From NCBI GenBank assembly GCA_964017045.1, contig OZ024798.1, forward strand, positions 13,097,630 to 13,161,629: 64,000 nucleotides of DNA. The letters are read 5' to 3'. Position 1 is the first letter of the stretch. Each line of letters begins with the position of its first letter. Shown piece by piece: positions 1-11,900 of the stretch. This DNA comes from Omphiscola glabra (taxonomy: Eukaryota > Mollusca > Gastropoda > Lymnaeidae). The position numbers were made by a program, and so were the translations under genes. The notes under the pieces are model-generated. The model saw only the letters and a program-made list of their open reading frames with translations. It ran no database searches and was not told where the DNA came from.

Positions 1-2602
1 CAAGGTAATGACATTAGAGGTAGTGTGTGTGTTGTGATGTTGTGACAATTGGGCTATGTGGACGAGGTGAACTCTTCAAGTCATTTACGTGTGCGTGAAT
101 TTTGGGGGGATAAAAATAAACGGGAAGACAGCGATTTTGAGCGAGAGAGTGAACTATGAATCTAGAGAGGCAGTATAAATTGAGCGACAGAGAGGATAGG
201 ATTTTTGGATTAGATTCGCTGTAGGGCTTGTTGCCTGTGTATATCCATTCTCTGCATCGCAACCATAATGGTTGTAACATTATCCTGATGTCAAGGAATC
301 ATGTGATTTATGTAGCGTATATAATAAAGTAATATGTGGTGTTCATTGGACATTGTTGCTTTTTATCAGAGAGAGAGAGAGAGAGACAGTCGTTGTGAAT
401 TTGGATATAATAAAGAAGGCGAAATATTTGACATGCATCAACAGACATTAGAAAACGGAATATTTGACATGGGGGCCCGTCCAAAACTATAGATGGCGTA
501 GAAAAGAGCATCATTTCCTTGTCCCCGTCTCACCAATCCCCCCCCCCCAACCAATTTATTTTGTTAAACATACAAGTCCCTACCAGCCGTCACTGTTTAT
601 TTCCCCAGTATTTCGATCGCCCGCTGCATCCCCTCCTTTATCTCAGTTAATTATCTGCTATCATAATTACCTAAGGTATTGTTATGGTTTTTATTCTACA
701 AATTTGTTTACCATTGGCAAGTTTATCACATTACTCAATGTTTAGCACCCCCCAACCCAAAACAGATGTACACACGCACACCACATAGTATACAGGAAGA
801 TGTACAAGGTAGGGTTGCTGTGCTGAGTCACAAACGTGTTTTAATTGTGTCTAGACTGGAGATAACGGGCCACGATTAAATTGTCCTGTAAATCTACGTG
901 TAATTGGGTTAGCGAAAGGTGATGCCACAGGAAACATTGCATAATGAGATGTGTGGCCCTCACGCGATTAGACACAGATGATAACGAACAGGTTTACAGC
1001 CTATTTTTGGGCTGGTGGGGGGCAGGGGGGGGCAGGGGCAGCTTCATTTTTTGAAGAAGCAAACTGACCCGAGACCCCGATACTTTTACTGTAGATCCTC
1101 TTTCTAAATAAAGACTGTCCGTCCGAGACCGCGATACTTTTACTGTAGATCCTCTTTCTAAAGCACGCCCGTTCCTAAGCCGATGACCACCCCCTCTCCA
1201 CCCACCCCCTGGTTTAGGATGACAAAAAGCATGGAAAGTGTATAAACCAGTACATTTAGCCGACCTCAGAATATTATGTCAGTTTAAGCGGTACGGTATC
1301 AACCAATATCTAGGATTGGATTTTGTTGGTGCTAAGAACGACTGAATAATGGCGCCATACACTTCCACTTATTTTTGTTTTACCTTATTTGGTAAACAAT
1401 GGCGGAAGCTCGTGAATTAAAAGTTGATTTTTGAAACTTTATTTTGTTTGGAGAAGAAACTTTAAAAAAGTCAATAATATAGAAAAGGGCAAATCTTTAT
1501 TTATATATAAAGCTCTTTCTCTGGTGTACATTTGGTGAGCATACGGTAGACTACGACATCGGCGATTCTGTAATATGTTTCATTACTCAACGTACCTGGT
1601 GAAAATAATACAAATCTATTATGACCCGCTCGTAAGCCAACTACTGCTCTTATTCCCCGAGAAAACAAATACAAATTTGATGTTTAGTTTCGTGGCGAAT
1701 TCCTGGAATACTTAGCCTAATTTTATTTAACCGATTCACATCTGACATTTTTAAATTTTTAATTGTTGTTTTAGTCTTAACCTTATGGAACTGCCTTTAA
1801 AAAAATCATATTAATTTCATGGCATGAAAAAAAACAAATTTATAGTTGTAACAATTATGTTTATGTAACAAATGGAGCACTTCTGATATTAATTGTGAAA
1901 AATTGTTACAATGGCACAATGTTAACGAATACTGTGATATGAGGGATGGCAGGTAGCTATATATTGAAGAACTGAATAAATCCAACTGAATAATTCACAT
2001 TACTTTATTACATGATAAATATTACAAATAAATCCTTGACATTGGGGCATCCTTGTAACATATATTATATAGTTACAGGTAAAGAATATAATACACACAC
2101 TTTGAATACTAATCCATCCGAAATTAATACAATAGGAAAATCCAACATGTCTACCATCCACTCAGGTAATTCGTACACCCTCTAACTCAGAAAGTCATGA
2201 GTTCTTACTCCGCTATGAAAAACTAGTTCCTGCTTTTTCTCGTGATCTAATTCATTATTGTCGAATCCCTACGTCCAACGTGCAGTCAAGAATAAATAAT
2301 ATTGTCATGTGGCAGATCATGGTTAATTTCGTGTGTTACAATAGTATACATTGTTTTTAAGTATAGTATTTTAGTATATATTCAATATGGGCATTACACA
2401 TTTCTGTACCATGTGTTGAGTGTACGGTGTACAATGGAAGACTACACTGAGGACGAACCGTTGAAATTAAAACTTATTTTAGAGGCCGCACTCACCGTAT
2501 GGATGACAAAGAAATTTTCAAATATATTTAAATATCTACGGTGGATGGATCATGGATGCTGGCGTTTTTTTGGTTCACACCTTTGTAAGGATTATGAGTA
2601 TT
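1..2602. other. AT-rich non-coding, nothing recognised except a small duplication
   Basis: Only short scattered ORFs. There is an (AG)n tract near 369-387. A 38-bp sequence beginning GAGACCCCGATACTTTTACT is present twice (1071-1108 and 1125-1162, 54 bp apart). The region is probably an upstream TMEM135 intron, by inference. Confidence 0.5.
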
Positions 2603-2764
2603 ATAAAACAATACCGTCCAAACTATACAGATCCGACACTGATAAAACAATACCGTACAAACTATACAGATCCGACACTGATAAAACAATACCCTCCAAA
2701 CTATACAGATCCGACACTGATAAAACAATACCGTCCAAACTATACAGATCCGACACTGATAAAC
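2603..2764. repeat. 39-bp minisatellite, 4 copies
   Basis: The unit begins ATAAAACAATACCGTCCAAA and repeats exactly every 39 bp with 1-2 changes. Because 39 is 13 codons, it generates a false in-frame repeat protein at the end of a 155-codon ORF. Confidence 0.95.
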
Positions 2765-3082
2765 CGTAAACCTGGACTTAGCTCTGGGTAGACCGCATGG
2801 AATTTAAAAAAAAAATGGAAGCTGGCTTAATTAAAATGTTCTAGAAATGTGAGAGTTCGAGTTTTAATATCCGTCATTTACCACCATAAAAGATTGTCTA
2901 CATAAATTCACTATGAGTTTAGGTAGAAGCTAAGCAAGTGGAAAAAAGTGATTTAGTTTGATGTGAATATTTTAATACGTGGACAATTTCGTTTTTCTGA
3001 GACTTTTTTTTCCCCCGTGACTTGTTTCCTAGCCAAACTTTTGACTTTTTCCCCTTGACTTTTTCCTGTGACTTTTTTTTTT

Positions 3083-3205
3083 CGCTCACCCAGCCATCTG
3101 GGGTTGCTAATGTTGTTTTTGCTTGTCAGGGCCTGTGCTGGTGATTTAGCTCCAGTCAGTAAGCTTTGGATTGACTCAGCTTAGACCACTCGGCCACCCA
3201 GCACA
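3083..3205 (-). repeat. tRNA-like SINE fragment candidate
   Basis: Read on the - strand it begins TGCTGGGTGGCCGAGTGGTC, containing a near-perfect RNA polymerase III A box of the Ser/Leu tRNA type (TGGCCGAGTGG). The B box is degenerate and no tRNA fold closes, so a SINE remnant is more likely than a tRNA gene. Confidence 0.4.
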
Positions 3206-3479
3206 CACTTATGTAATAAATGGGTAATTATAATCAGACCACTAATTTGTCTTAGTACTCTTAATGAAAAATTTAAGATAAGAGACTCGCAGTTAATAAT
3301 TAAAAATTGACTTGCTTGGTTCAACGAAAACGATCGTTCATTTTCAATGAGTTCAAGTCCATGCTGGTGAGGGCTGATCTGATTTTTGCGATAACAGATG
3401 GTGATGTTACCACTGATTTGATAAAAAGACTATGCTGATTTTTCACCTTTGTTTCTAGACTTACCGTCTTACCACCGAA

Positions 3480-3740
3480 TGTAGTCCCGCCCAGTAATCT
3501 CAAATCCCGTTCGAACCCGTTGACCCCCGTGTCAGGATCCCACGACACGCCCAGTCCGTTGTTGATATCTCCAGCTGTCGTGCCCGTGTGCATGTTCCGT
3601 CAGAGAATGCCGCATCCCATTCTAGCTGTTTGGCCAGCTGACAACGATCAGTGTCGGCCCCCGTAAGGTCAGGTGTTTGCCATCTCCGTGTGAACGGCAC
3701 CTGACACGGGAAATGCCCAATCAAACCTCCATCTTGATAT
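3480..3740 (-). other. GC-rich block with open frame, unidentified
   Basis: The block is distinctly GC-richer than its flanks and is open on the - strand. It ends at a good donor-like GTAAGT (reading ...GGTTFGGKT before it). I do not recognise the peptide and see no clear acceptor. It also contains GGGTTCGAACGG, resembling a B box, so a SINE is an alternative. Confidence 0.25.
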
Positions 3741-3939
3741 AGTGTCTCCTGAAAGCTTAAAGGTGATATCTATTAGGTATAAATATAGCGCGCATAGCTG
3801 GTAGCCCACAGTCGCTAGGAGCGCAATGCGCAATTGATCTGTATCTTGTGATACCCACCGCGAAGAACAGGAAACGACTAATTTTTTGGGAGGTTCAGAT
3901 TTATATTTGGCGAGTTTTTGTATGTAAGGCGTCCTTATC

Positions 3940-4165
3940 TCGCTCTCTCTCCCTTTCTCTCCTTCCCTTCGCTCTGCCTCTCTCTCTCTCAATCTCTCTC
4001 CCACTCCCTCTCCCCACCTCTCTTTCTCCAACTCTCTCTACCCACCTCTCTCTTCACACCTCTTCCTACCCACCTCTCTCTCCCCACCTCTCTCTACCAC
4101 CTCTCTCTCCCCACATCTCTCTCCTCACCTCTTTCTCCCCACCTCCCTCTCCACCTCTTTAGTTC
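3940..4165. repeat. Polypyrimidine (CT-rich) minisatellite
   Basis: Degenerate CTCTCTCCCCACCT units. The + strand is almost free of G for over 200 bp. The two overlapping ORFs here are artefacts of composition. Confidence 0.9.
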
Positions 4166-4796
4166 AACACTAAGACAGATGCCATAATCAATTCGGTATT
4201 GCAAAAAAAGAAGGCCCTAAATTTAAACCACAGCAGCCCCCTAAATAGTAGTGACGTAGATCAGCTAGAATCATTTTTTAAAAAAATCAAAATAATATTT
4301 TACCAATATATTATGGATACATGCCATTTATTGCCATTAAAATGCGGAGTTTGTAATGTGCATTTATGAATAAATATTTAATTGTACCTTTGCCATGATC
4401 ATAATAGTTTTTTTTAATTTGTGTATGAGTATGCTATGCAGCAATGCTTTAAAAATTAAAAATATTTGATGATAATTGTCTTAATTTGGAGGAAAAAATG
4501 AGGTTGGTTTGGGGGGGAGGGGGGGGGTGCGAAAGTGTTCAAGACTTTTCTGTAATCACGATACATTCAATATATTGCCCTATTCTATAATTTATTATGA
4601 GTCGAATCTCTATCGGATATGACTAAATGGCCACTATTAGATATCACTTTTGGACCTCTGTCAGGTATAAGGCCTCTATCAGCAATACTTGAGCTTCAGT
4701 CAGTGAAGGACTAGACCGCTATCCGCTATGGCTTGTGACTCTACCAACTATGATTTGGGCGTGTAACTGATTGGAGTAGGGTTTCTATCAGGTGTC

Positions 4797-5040
4797 ACTT
4801 GGGCGTCCATCACATATCATTTGGGCCTCCATCACATATCACTTGGGCCTCCACATATCACTTTGGCCTCCATCACACATCACTTGGGCCACCATCACAC
4901 ATCACTTGGGCCACCATCACACATCACTTTGGCCTCCATCATATATCACTTGGACATCCATCACATATCACTTGGACGTCCATCACATATCACTTGGGCC
5001 CCCATATCTTATTACTTGGGCCTTCATAAGCTCAAACTTG
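4797..5040. repeat. 22-bp minisatellite
   Basis: About 11 degenerate copies of CACTTGGGCCTCCATCACAT. It gives three overlapping false ORFs. Confidence 0.92.
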
Positions 5041-5138
5041 GGCGTGTCTCATCGAGGGCTTGGGCCTCTATTAAGCTTCGCTCATCATCTTGCAGCTCAC
5101 GTTTCTCTTAACTGTACAGAAATGAAGAACCTCTAGCA

Positions 5139-5225
5139 CAGTGGTTCTCAACCCTCCTAATGCCGCGACCCTTTACTACAGTTCGATCCCCAGAGGTCTC
5201 GCGACCCACAGGTTGAGAACCGCTG
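5139..5225 (+). mobile_element. Short SPIN-like hAT MITE
   Basis: Starts CAGTGGTTCTCAACC and ends GGTTGAGAACCGCTG, inverted termini of the SPIN hAT group. The interior keeps only the GCCGCGACCCTTTA block. The flanking octamers CTCTAGCA and CTCCAGCC match at six of eight positions, an aged target duplication. Confidence 0.8.
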
Positions 5226-5782
5226 CTCCAGCCCATCGCCTAACCTCTCTTCTTGTGGAATGGAATTCTATTTAGACGATCGCCGCCTCTATTGGCCAAG
5301 CGGGCAGTGCCAAATGACATCCTTAAGTCCCGCCTACGTGTCACCGTATTGCTGCCATCCATGCCACAATCAGGCGAATAGCCAACCACAATTTGTGGCG
5401 GAGTGTCTTGAAGTCGGGTGATAGCCCCGAGAGTGGGGCAGTTATCGATCTAATCCTACTCTTATATGGACAATCTCGCCACGTTAGACATACTGTCTGC
5501 TGCGTCGATGTCTTCACCAATGGGCACACACGTCTCAAGACTGACAAGACATTGATGGCAAACTCTGTAACATGACTCCGCCTATCTCGGTCCATGACGT
5601 CATAAAATCTTTGACGGATGGATTAAACAATGAATTCTTCTTTTTTTTAAAAATCCTAAAATTATTTGTATCATTAAAATAAATAACTAAATAATCAAAC
5701 GAATGAGGTCGGAGTTGGACCACGTGCAGTGGTTTAGCCAACGCTGTGACTGTGAGTTTATGACTCAATAAATTATCTCTTG

Positions 5783-6437
5783 TGTTACGGTCTTCTTTCT
5801 TTAGTCTAGGGTCACAATGTATTATAGTCTTCTTCCTTTGGTCTTCTCTAATGTCAAAGAATGTTTCCTGTCACACCAGGTACAATAAAGAACAGTACAA
5901 CAGCATCCAATGAAGATCACAATGATAGTACTTTATTTACATGGTCTAATTGCAGCCAATGTCAATTCATACATGGAGATAATAATAACTATCTTCTCTC
6001 TAACTACTCTCGACTACACTAACTCTAACGATCTACTCTGGACTCCTCTCTCGACTAACTCCTGGCTCTACTAACTCCTGTCTCTACTCCTGGCTCTACT
6101 AACCCTTGTCTCTACTAACTCTTGGCTCTACTCCTGGCTCTACTAACTCCTGGCTCTACTCCTGGCTCTACTAACTCCTGGCTCTACTAACTCCTGGCTC
6201 TACTAACTCTTGGCTCTACTCCTGGCTCTACTCCTGGCTCTACTAACACCTGTCTCTACTAACTCTTAACTAACCAGCTCACAGCTTTTATCCCCTCTGT
6301 CTGTTCACCCCCACCCAGTTACACTAAAGCTCAACACGAACCAATTTCACCTCTGACCTCACAATCTAAGCTAACAAAACATCTTACAGTCGCCATGTCG
6401 CCAACCCAGATATTCATTAACGATCCAGGTCGTAACA
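5783..6437 (-). mobile_element. Solo LTR of an LTR retrotransposon
   Basis: The termini are TGTTACGG and CGTAACA (TG...CA with an inverted TGTTACG end), flanked on both sides by the identical 5-bp target duplication TCTTG (5778-5782 and 6438-6442). Read on the - strand there is a TATA-like GATAAAAGC in the first quarter, then an AATAAAG near 5935, the normal U3-R-U5 order. The interior carries a short tandem repeat rich in CTGGCTCTACTAACTC (about 6040-6265). No internal retroviral genes are next to it, so it is a recombined solo LTR. Confidence 0.85.
6040..6265. repeat. Short tandem repeat inside the solo LTR
   Basis: Irregular 12- and 18-bp units of CTCCTGGCTCTACTAA. It lies in the presumed R region of the LTR. 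Confidence 0.85.
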
Positions 6438-7313
6438 TCTTGATCGAACACTTTTTTGTGTAAAAGTTTAATATTTATTAACATTTAGATTTTTTAGACT
6501 TGGTGTTAGGGAAAAAAAATAGCGCGAAAGAGAGAGTGGAGTAGTTCACGGCCAACTTTGTGCAACGAATGACTCGGGCAATCTGGCCAAGTGCACAGAG
6601 GTCTATGTTACGCTTTTCGGCTTCCGTATCGTAAGAATACCCGCTCGCGGATCCCGTGAAAGATATCATCGGGACCTTCCGATGAGTCCTTGGACCCTAG
6701 GCTAAAGCACCCTATGATACGCCGATGATCTGTTGTCACAGTTTCGTTAACAAGACACACACACAAAAGCCGACGTTGGCCTATTGCACCCGTTTGAAAA
6801 GGAAGTGGGCGTTAAAAAGTTAATGGAAGTTATTTACTTTATAATATAGTTAAATATAATGAATATATCTGCTATATATTATATAAATTACGCTTCTGGT
6901 GCGACTCGTGGACTTCTTCCTAAAAATCGTGTCTGCTTCCTAATAAGCGATTTGGTATTGAGAGTATATTAGAAATAATTCTGAATGTTTGAAAGAATGT
7001 ATGGTTAAATAATGAGTTCAATAGCGCACAAAATATAATTCCTGATAAATCGCTAATTTATATATACTTTTTTTAATAACGCATTTGCGTTTTGCGCGTA
7101 ATATTTTCCTCTCGGAAAATGAAATCTTCTCAATTAAAGTATGGTGTAAACAAATATTCGGTTTAAAAGTGGTTAGGGCATCAGAATATTTAATAAAGTT
7201 CCTGGGCGGGAAATAAAAAGTCTGCAGGGGCGTATCATTGGGGGAAGGGGTGTAGCAAAAATTGGTATTCTTAAATGTGCGTTACTTGAGTTCATGTTTT
7301 GTCAAGTAACTTT

Positions 7314-7413
7314 AGTAGATGGGAAGTTCACGCATTGCTATCGCCAATGTTTGGCGGGCTAATCTAGTAGATGGGAAGTTCACACATTGCTGTCGCCAAT
7401 GTTCGGCGGGCTA
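7314..7413. repeat. 52-bp direct duplication
   Basis: AGTAGATGGGAAGTTCACGC and the following bases are repeated after 52 bp with few changes, each copy ending in GGCGGGCTA. Confidence 0.85.
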
Positions 7414-8950
7414 TAGTAAAAAAATATACTAGCTCTTGTGTGACGTCTGATTCTTGTTTTGTCGTCTGATGAAAGAGGTTGGGAACAACTGGCCTTATAC
7501 AAAAGAGTGTGACGTGATAAGTTATCTTTACACGCCAGTATTTGTTTTGCTATAGCTTTATTTCTTACGTCTCGTTAGCTTATTCTCAAGGCTGAAACAA
7601 TACCCCAAAGAAAACAAAGTCGTGAGAATATATTTACATGCTCTGGATTAACACGGTAATAGCTCAGCTGTTTCAGTAGTAAAACAGCTCTTCATAATTG
7701 TTTATTTTAAAAAAATAATTTGTTGTGAGGTTTGAATTAAGAAATAATCAGCCATTTTGTTTTTTATATTTCCTATTATTATTATTAGTGAATGAACAGA
7801 ACGCATTTTGTTAATAAATCCGTTACAATCATATCCATATCGGTCTATTTTAAACTTTAGTTCTTAGTTCCCCTTTCCGCAATCTTTTCTTAAAAGTCAT
7901 GTCATATCTCCGTGAGATGATGCCGTGTTAATTTTCTGTTACGTCCTAATGGCCTTCTGTGTCCCTAACTCCTCATCATGGATAAATTATCTGACAAGAA
8001 TTTTTTCGTAATTTATGCTATGTTGTGTCACGGCCGGAGGGGGGGGTCGAACCCATTATATGCTATGTTGTCTATTTGTCTTGAAATGACCAGACCATTC
8101 AATACTCCATGCTGCGTGGGATCAATGAAATGTTTTTGCTCACTGGATGGCTCATTGTGTATGAAAAGGGTATTACATGGGTGGATTCGGACACTGGGAT
8201 TTTCGGAAATCTTTCAGATCTTATGAGTGACTCGAGGAAGTCCTTAACAGTAAAAGACAATACCGCAGTAGAAAATTCGAATTGTTGGCCGTAACAGAGA
8301 GCAAAAATATACACAAAAACTGTTGCCGTATGCTATGATCTTAAAACTGCGAAACACAGAAATTAGTGGAAATGTTGTGGGGAAAAATGTATGATATATG
8401 GTAAAAACAAGAATGTTAGATACACTTTTTAACTTGAAAAACGTCTCGAAAATGTTGTCCAAATTAAAGCCAATGCAAGACATGAGTGTGGGACTTCAAT
8501 TACGCCATAACATGGTAGTGTATATTTGCACCAACGGCGCCAGCTGACGTTTTGTTTGTGTGCCACCACTACTACCAGTGTTCTATTTTCGTTGGTTGTC
8601 TCAGCCAAGTCTGCATACCACGGTATTGTTCCCGAGCTTTGTTTTCTCAAGTGTTGTAATGTTGGCTCAGCCCCACCGCCTAGGTTGCAGTGTTGTACGA
8701 CTAGGTCCTTTATTTGTCAGAGTTGTATGTCTTGGTCCTTTAGCTTGTAGAGTTGTATGTAAAGGTCCTTGCGGTTTTAGTGCTGTATGTCATGGTCTAT
8801 TTGTGTTGTATGTCATGAAATATAAGTGTTGTATATCATGATGTATTAGTGTTGTTTGTCACGGTCTATTAGGTTTTTAGTTATCGTATGTGAAAAAAAA
8901 TCATTATTTACTTACCAACATATAATTCCAACTATTATCTATTTTTACAG
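7414..8950. other. Non-coding, nothing recognised
   Basis: AT-rich to mixed sequence with only short ORFs. A loose repeat built around GTTGTATGTCATGGTCCTTT occupies about 8690-8870. No splice-flanked TMEM135 segment was found here. Confidence 0.5.
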
Positions 8951-8997
8951 GTTTACCTTTTCAGTGTCGTCTCCGCTGTATATCTGTACCTGTTCAG
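8951..8997 (+). CDS. TMEM135: TMEM135 internal exon (47 nt, transmembrane helix)
   Basis: A pyrimidine-rich acceptor ending in TTTTTACAG precedes the exon and a GTAAGC donor follows it. It reads VYLFSVVSAVYLYLF plus two bases (AG) of a split codon. The residues align one for one with the vertebrate VLLF...AAMYM.FF helix that follows NGE, and phase 2 at the donor fits the next exon exactly, giving an Arg as in the family. The short length means similarity alone is weak; the phase match and correct position relative to the following exons carry the call. The preceding exon, expected to end in a GE-like dipeptide in phase 0, was not found in 1-8950. Confidence 0.72.
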
Positions 8998-11900
8998 GTA
9001 AGCTATTTTACTTTGTTCTTCCTCTCTCCCTCCTGTTCAACTGGTGCACTCTCTTTCTATATTTCCTATCGCTCTCAGTATCACTATTTATTGTCTTATA
9101 TTTTTTTATATGTATGAAAATTCTACTCACACCCCCTCTCTTTTCCCCCAGAGAAACTTTTAAAAAATAATTTCTGCACATAATGTTTCGCCTGCTCTTA
9201 TATCATATATTACCTCAGATGTCATTAAATTTTGCCCCCGATATCATCATATTATATTCAAGATGATGTCAATATCTATATCAGAAAAATGCTGTGTTTA
9301 CCTAATTAAGTACTTTGGTGACGATAGGTGTTTAATAATCACAGCATGCTGCTTGACTGCTGGATGTGTGCAAGTTGGTATGAGGGGTGGTGGATGAGGA
9401 TGGTGATGACGTTTTGGGGAGGGGGTGATGATGGACAGCGAACTGGTCATAGTATTTATTGGTGAAAACTGCGTTTTTTGTTTTAGTCTTTCCTTTCTGC
9501 ACTGGCTGCGCCGAATCCCCTGTAAAAAAACAACAACAATATGACACGATGTTATGACAATGAGAAGCTCAATACAGACCGACAGTGAAACACTCGAAGT
9601 CGACAGGTCGTGATCACAGAGATGACGTGGGCCTTCTTTTTATTTTCGTTCTTTTTTTCTCTTCTTATTTCTTCTGTCTCGTCGCGAAAAAGTGGGTGTG
9701 TGGAGGGGGGGAGAAGAAGATAAGGGTGATGGAAGGAAAGATAACCGCGGCTGTGGGCGGCACAAATAATAAACCATGGAAAAAGAAAGTTTTTTTTTCT
9801 GAAATATGATGATGACGCCTCGGTGATCTGCTTCTAATCTGCTGCTGGTTTTCAGTTTCACAAACAGCGTCACTTTCCAGTCGCACTTAAATACAAATTT
9901 CTCTTTGAGAATAAAAAACTTACTTGTCAGCATCCTCTGAATACGACCTGGTTTAGACCAAAAGAAAACAAGGATCCCATCAGAACTTCTCCCTCTCTAA
10001 TGAACGCTTCTTATTACCGCACATCTACTCACCAACAGAATTTCTCCCTCTCTAATGAACACTTCCTAATACCATGCATCTATTCATCAACATAAATTCT
10101 CCCTCTATGATAAACGCTTCGTAATACCATACAACTATGCACCAACATAACTTCTCCCTCTCTGATAAACACTTCCTTATAATACCATACATCTATTCAC
10201 CAACAGAACTTCTCCCTCTCTGATAAATGCTTCCTAATAACATACATCTATTCACCAACAGAACTTCTCCCTCTCTGATAAACGCTTCCTAATAACATAC
10301 ATCTATTCACCAACAGAACTTCTCCCTCTCTGATGAACGCTATCTAATACCGCATATCTACTCATCCAACAGCCCACCGCCTAACATACGACCCACCAGT
10401 GTCTTCTACCCATCCATCTAACTGAACATTCCTCAACCAGGTCTAAGCCAATCAGCAAACCAGTCAGCCATCTTGTGCTGTCTTTAAAATTTAAAAAAAA
10501 ACATGTATGGGTCCATGCATTCTTTGGAAATGTTGAAATCGAAATATTATTAAAATAATAACTATATGTTATAAAATTCAACCATCCTATGATAAAAATG
10601 TTTTATGCATTTCTTAATTATTTGTAAAAAAATGTTCGTTTAAAACAGATTTTAGCAAAATAAAAACAAATTGTTGTCCATTACACGCCAATTTTTTTTC
10701 CTAACATATTGTCTTCCCCCCCCCCCCATATTTTTTTTTCCGGACCCTCCCCCACCCACACTGTAAAAAGACCCCCCCCCCTAAATTTCATAAAGCTCTT
10801 AATATTATATAGTAAACATTTTATTTTTTAGCTGCACGATTGCATTATGTACTTTTTCTCTTCACTCCTACCCTCCCCCTACTCACTCTTCACATCAAAA
10901 CTTTATTATATTCCCAATGACTCACTAACAGATTTGTCCCCTTAACACGCTCCTAACGTCATTAAAAGAATTATGGTATATTTTTGTATTTTTTCGCTCT
11001 TCCTTACACAGAGATTAACTGAGTTTTCTTCTTCTTCTTCACCATCACTTTCTCCCCCCCCCCCCCTTTTCCATCCCTTCCCCCGGTCTTCTCTTCCTAA
11101 AAGTTAAGACTTAATATTCTACTCATTCAAAACTCTCTCCTATCCCTTCCAACCCCCCCCCCCCCCACATAAAAAATCTGAACTCCACATACACACACAC
11201 AAAAAAAAACCACACACCAAGCTAATCTCTGTGAGTGTGTGTTTCTGGTCGGTATTTCTCCTCATTACCCAAGTCAACAAGGGACCAGGTTTCTGTCTAA
11301 ACATAACACGCCATGGCACTTCGGGCTCCGTCCAAAAAATAGCTTATGTTTTCTTGGCTAGGGAAAAGGTGTGTGGAGGGAGGGGGGGGGGGCTCCCTCG
11401 GGGTTGGGGGATAACCTGAATAATTTGAGAAGTCAAGTTTGAAAGATAAGAGTTAACGAAGCAAATTAAGGACCGCGTGTTGAGACTTGACTGGATCTGT
11501 TGTATTCATCTTTATAGAAAACCCCACTTCTTTGTAAACAGGGTCGCTCGGCTATTTATAGTATCGGCGAAAGTTTTTTGCTCCCTTGAAATTCTTGAAT
11601 TCGAGCATGGCTGCCGGGTCGTATGTGTTTGATGATTTAAAACAAAAAAAAAATAAGAATGTTTCTGTGAAAAACACTTTTTTAATTTAAAGAAATATAA
11701 AAATTATTAAATGTAAAGTAAAAAAAATAAAATAAAATTGACAAGCCCAGAGTTTGTTTGTAACGTGACTGTTTGATACACGATCTCAACAAGTAATTTT
11801 GGATTTGACATATTATAGATCCCCTCTCTGGTCAGTTTCAATTTTTTAAAAAAACTTAGCAGCTTCAAATTTGTTTTTGAAACAAATATATGTAATGTAT

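Noticed and set aside
2302..2769. 155-codon ORF with KTIPSKLYRSDTD repeats
   Set aside because: The C-terminal part is the 39-bp minisatellite; the N-terminal part has no recognisable domain or splice support.
3187..3197. tRNA gene from the TGGCCGAGTGG box
   Set aside because: No matching acceptor stem, anticodon arm or good B box; kept as a SINE candidate.
6540..6645. Possible upstream TMEM135 exon (ANFVQRM..., followed by GTAAGA)
   Set aside because: Only two or three residues match the ANLATETLFRMG block, there is no acceptor, and it does not end with the expected GE.
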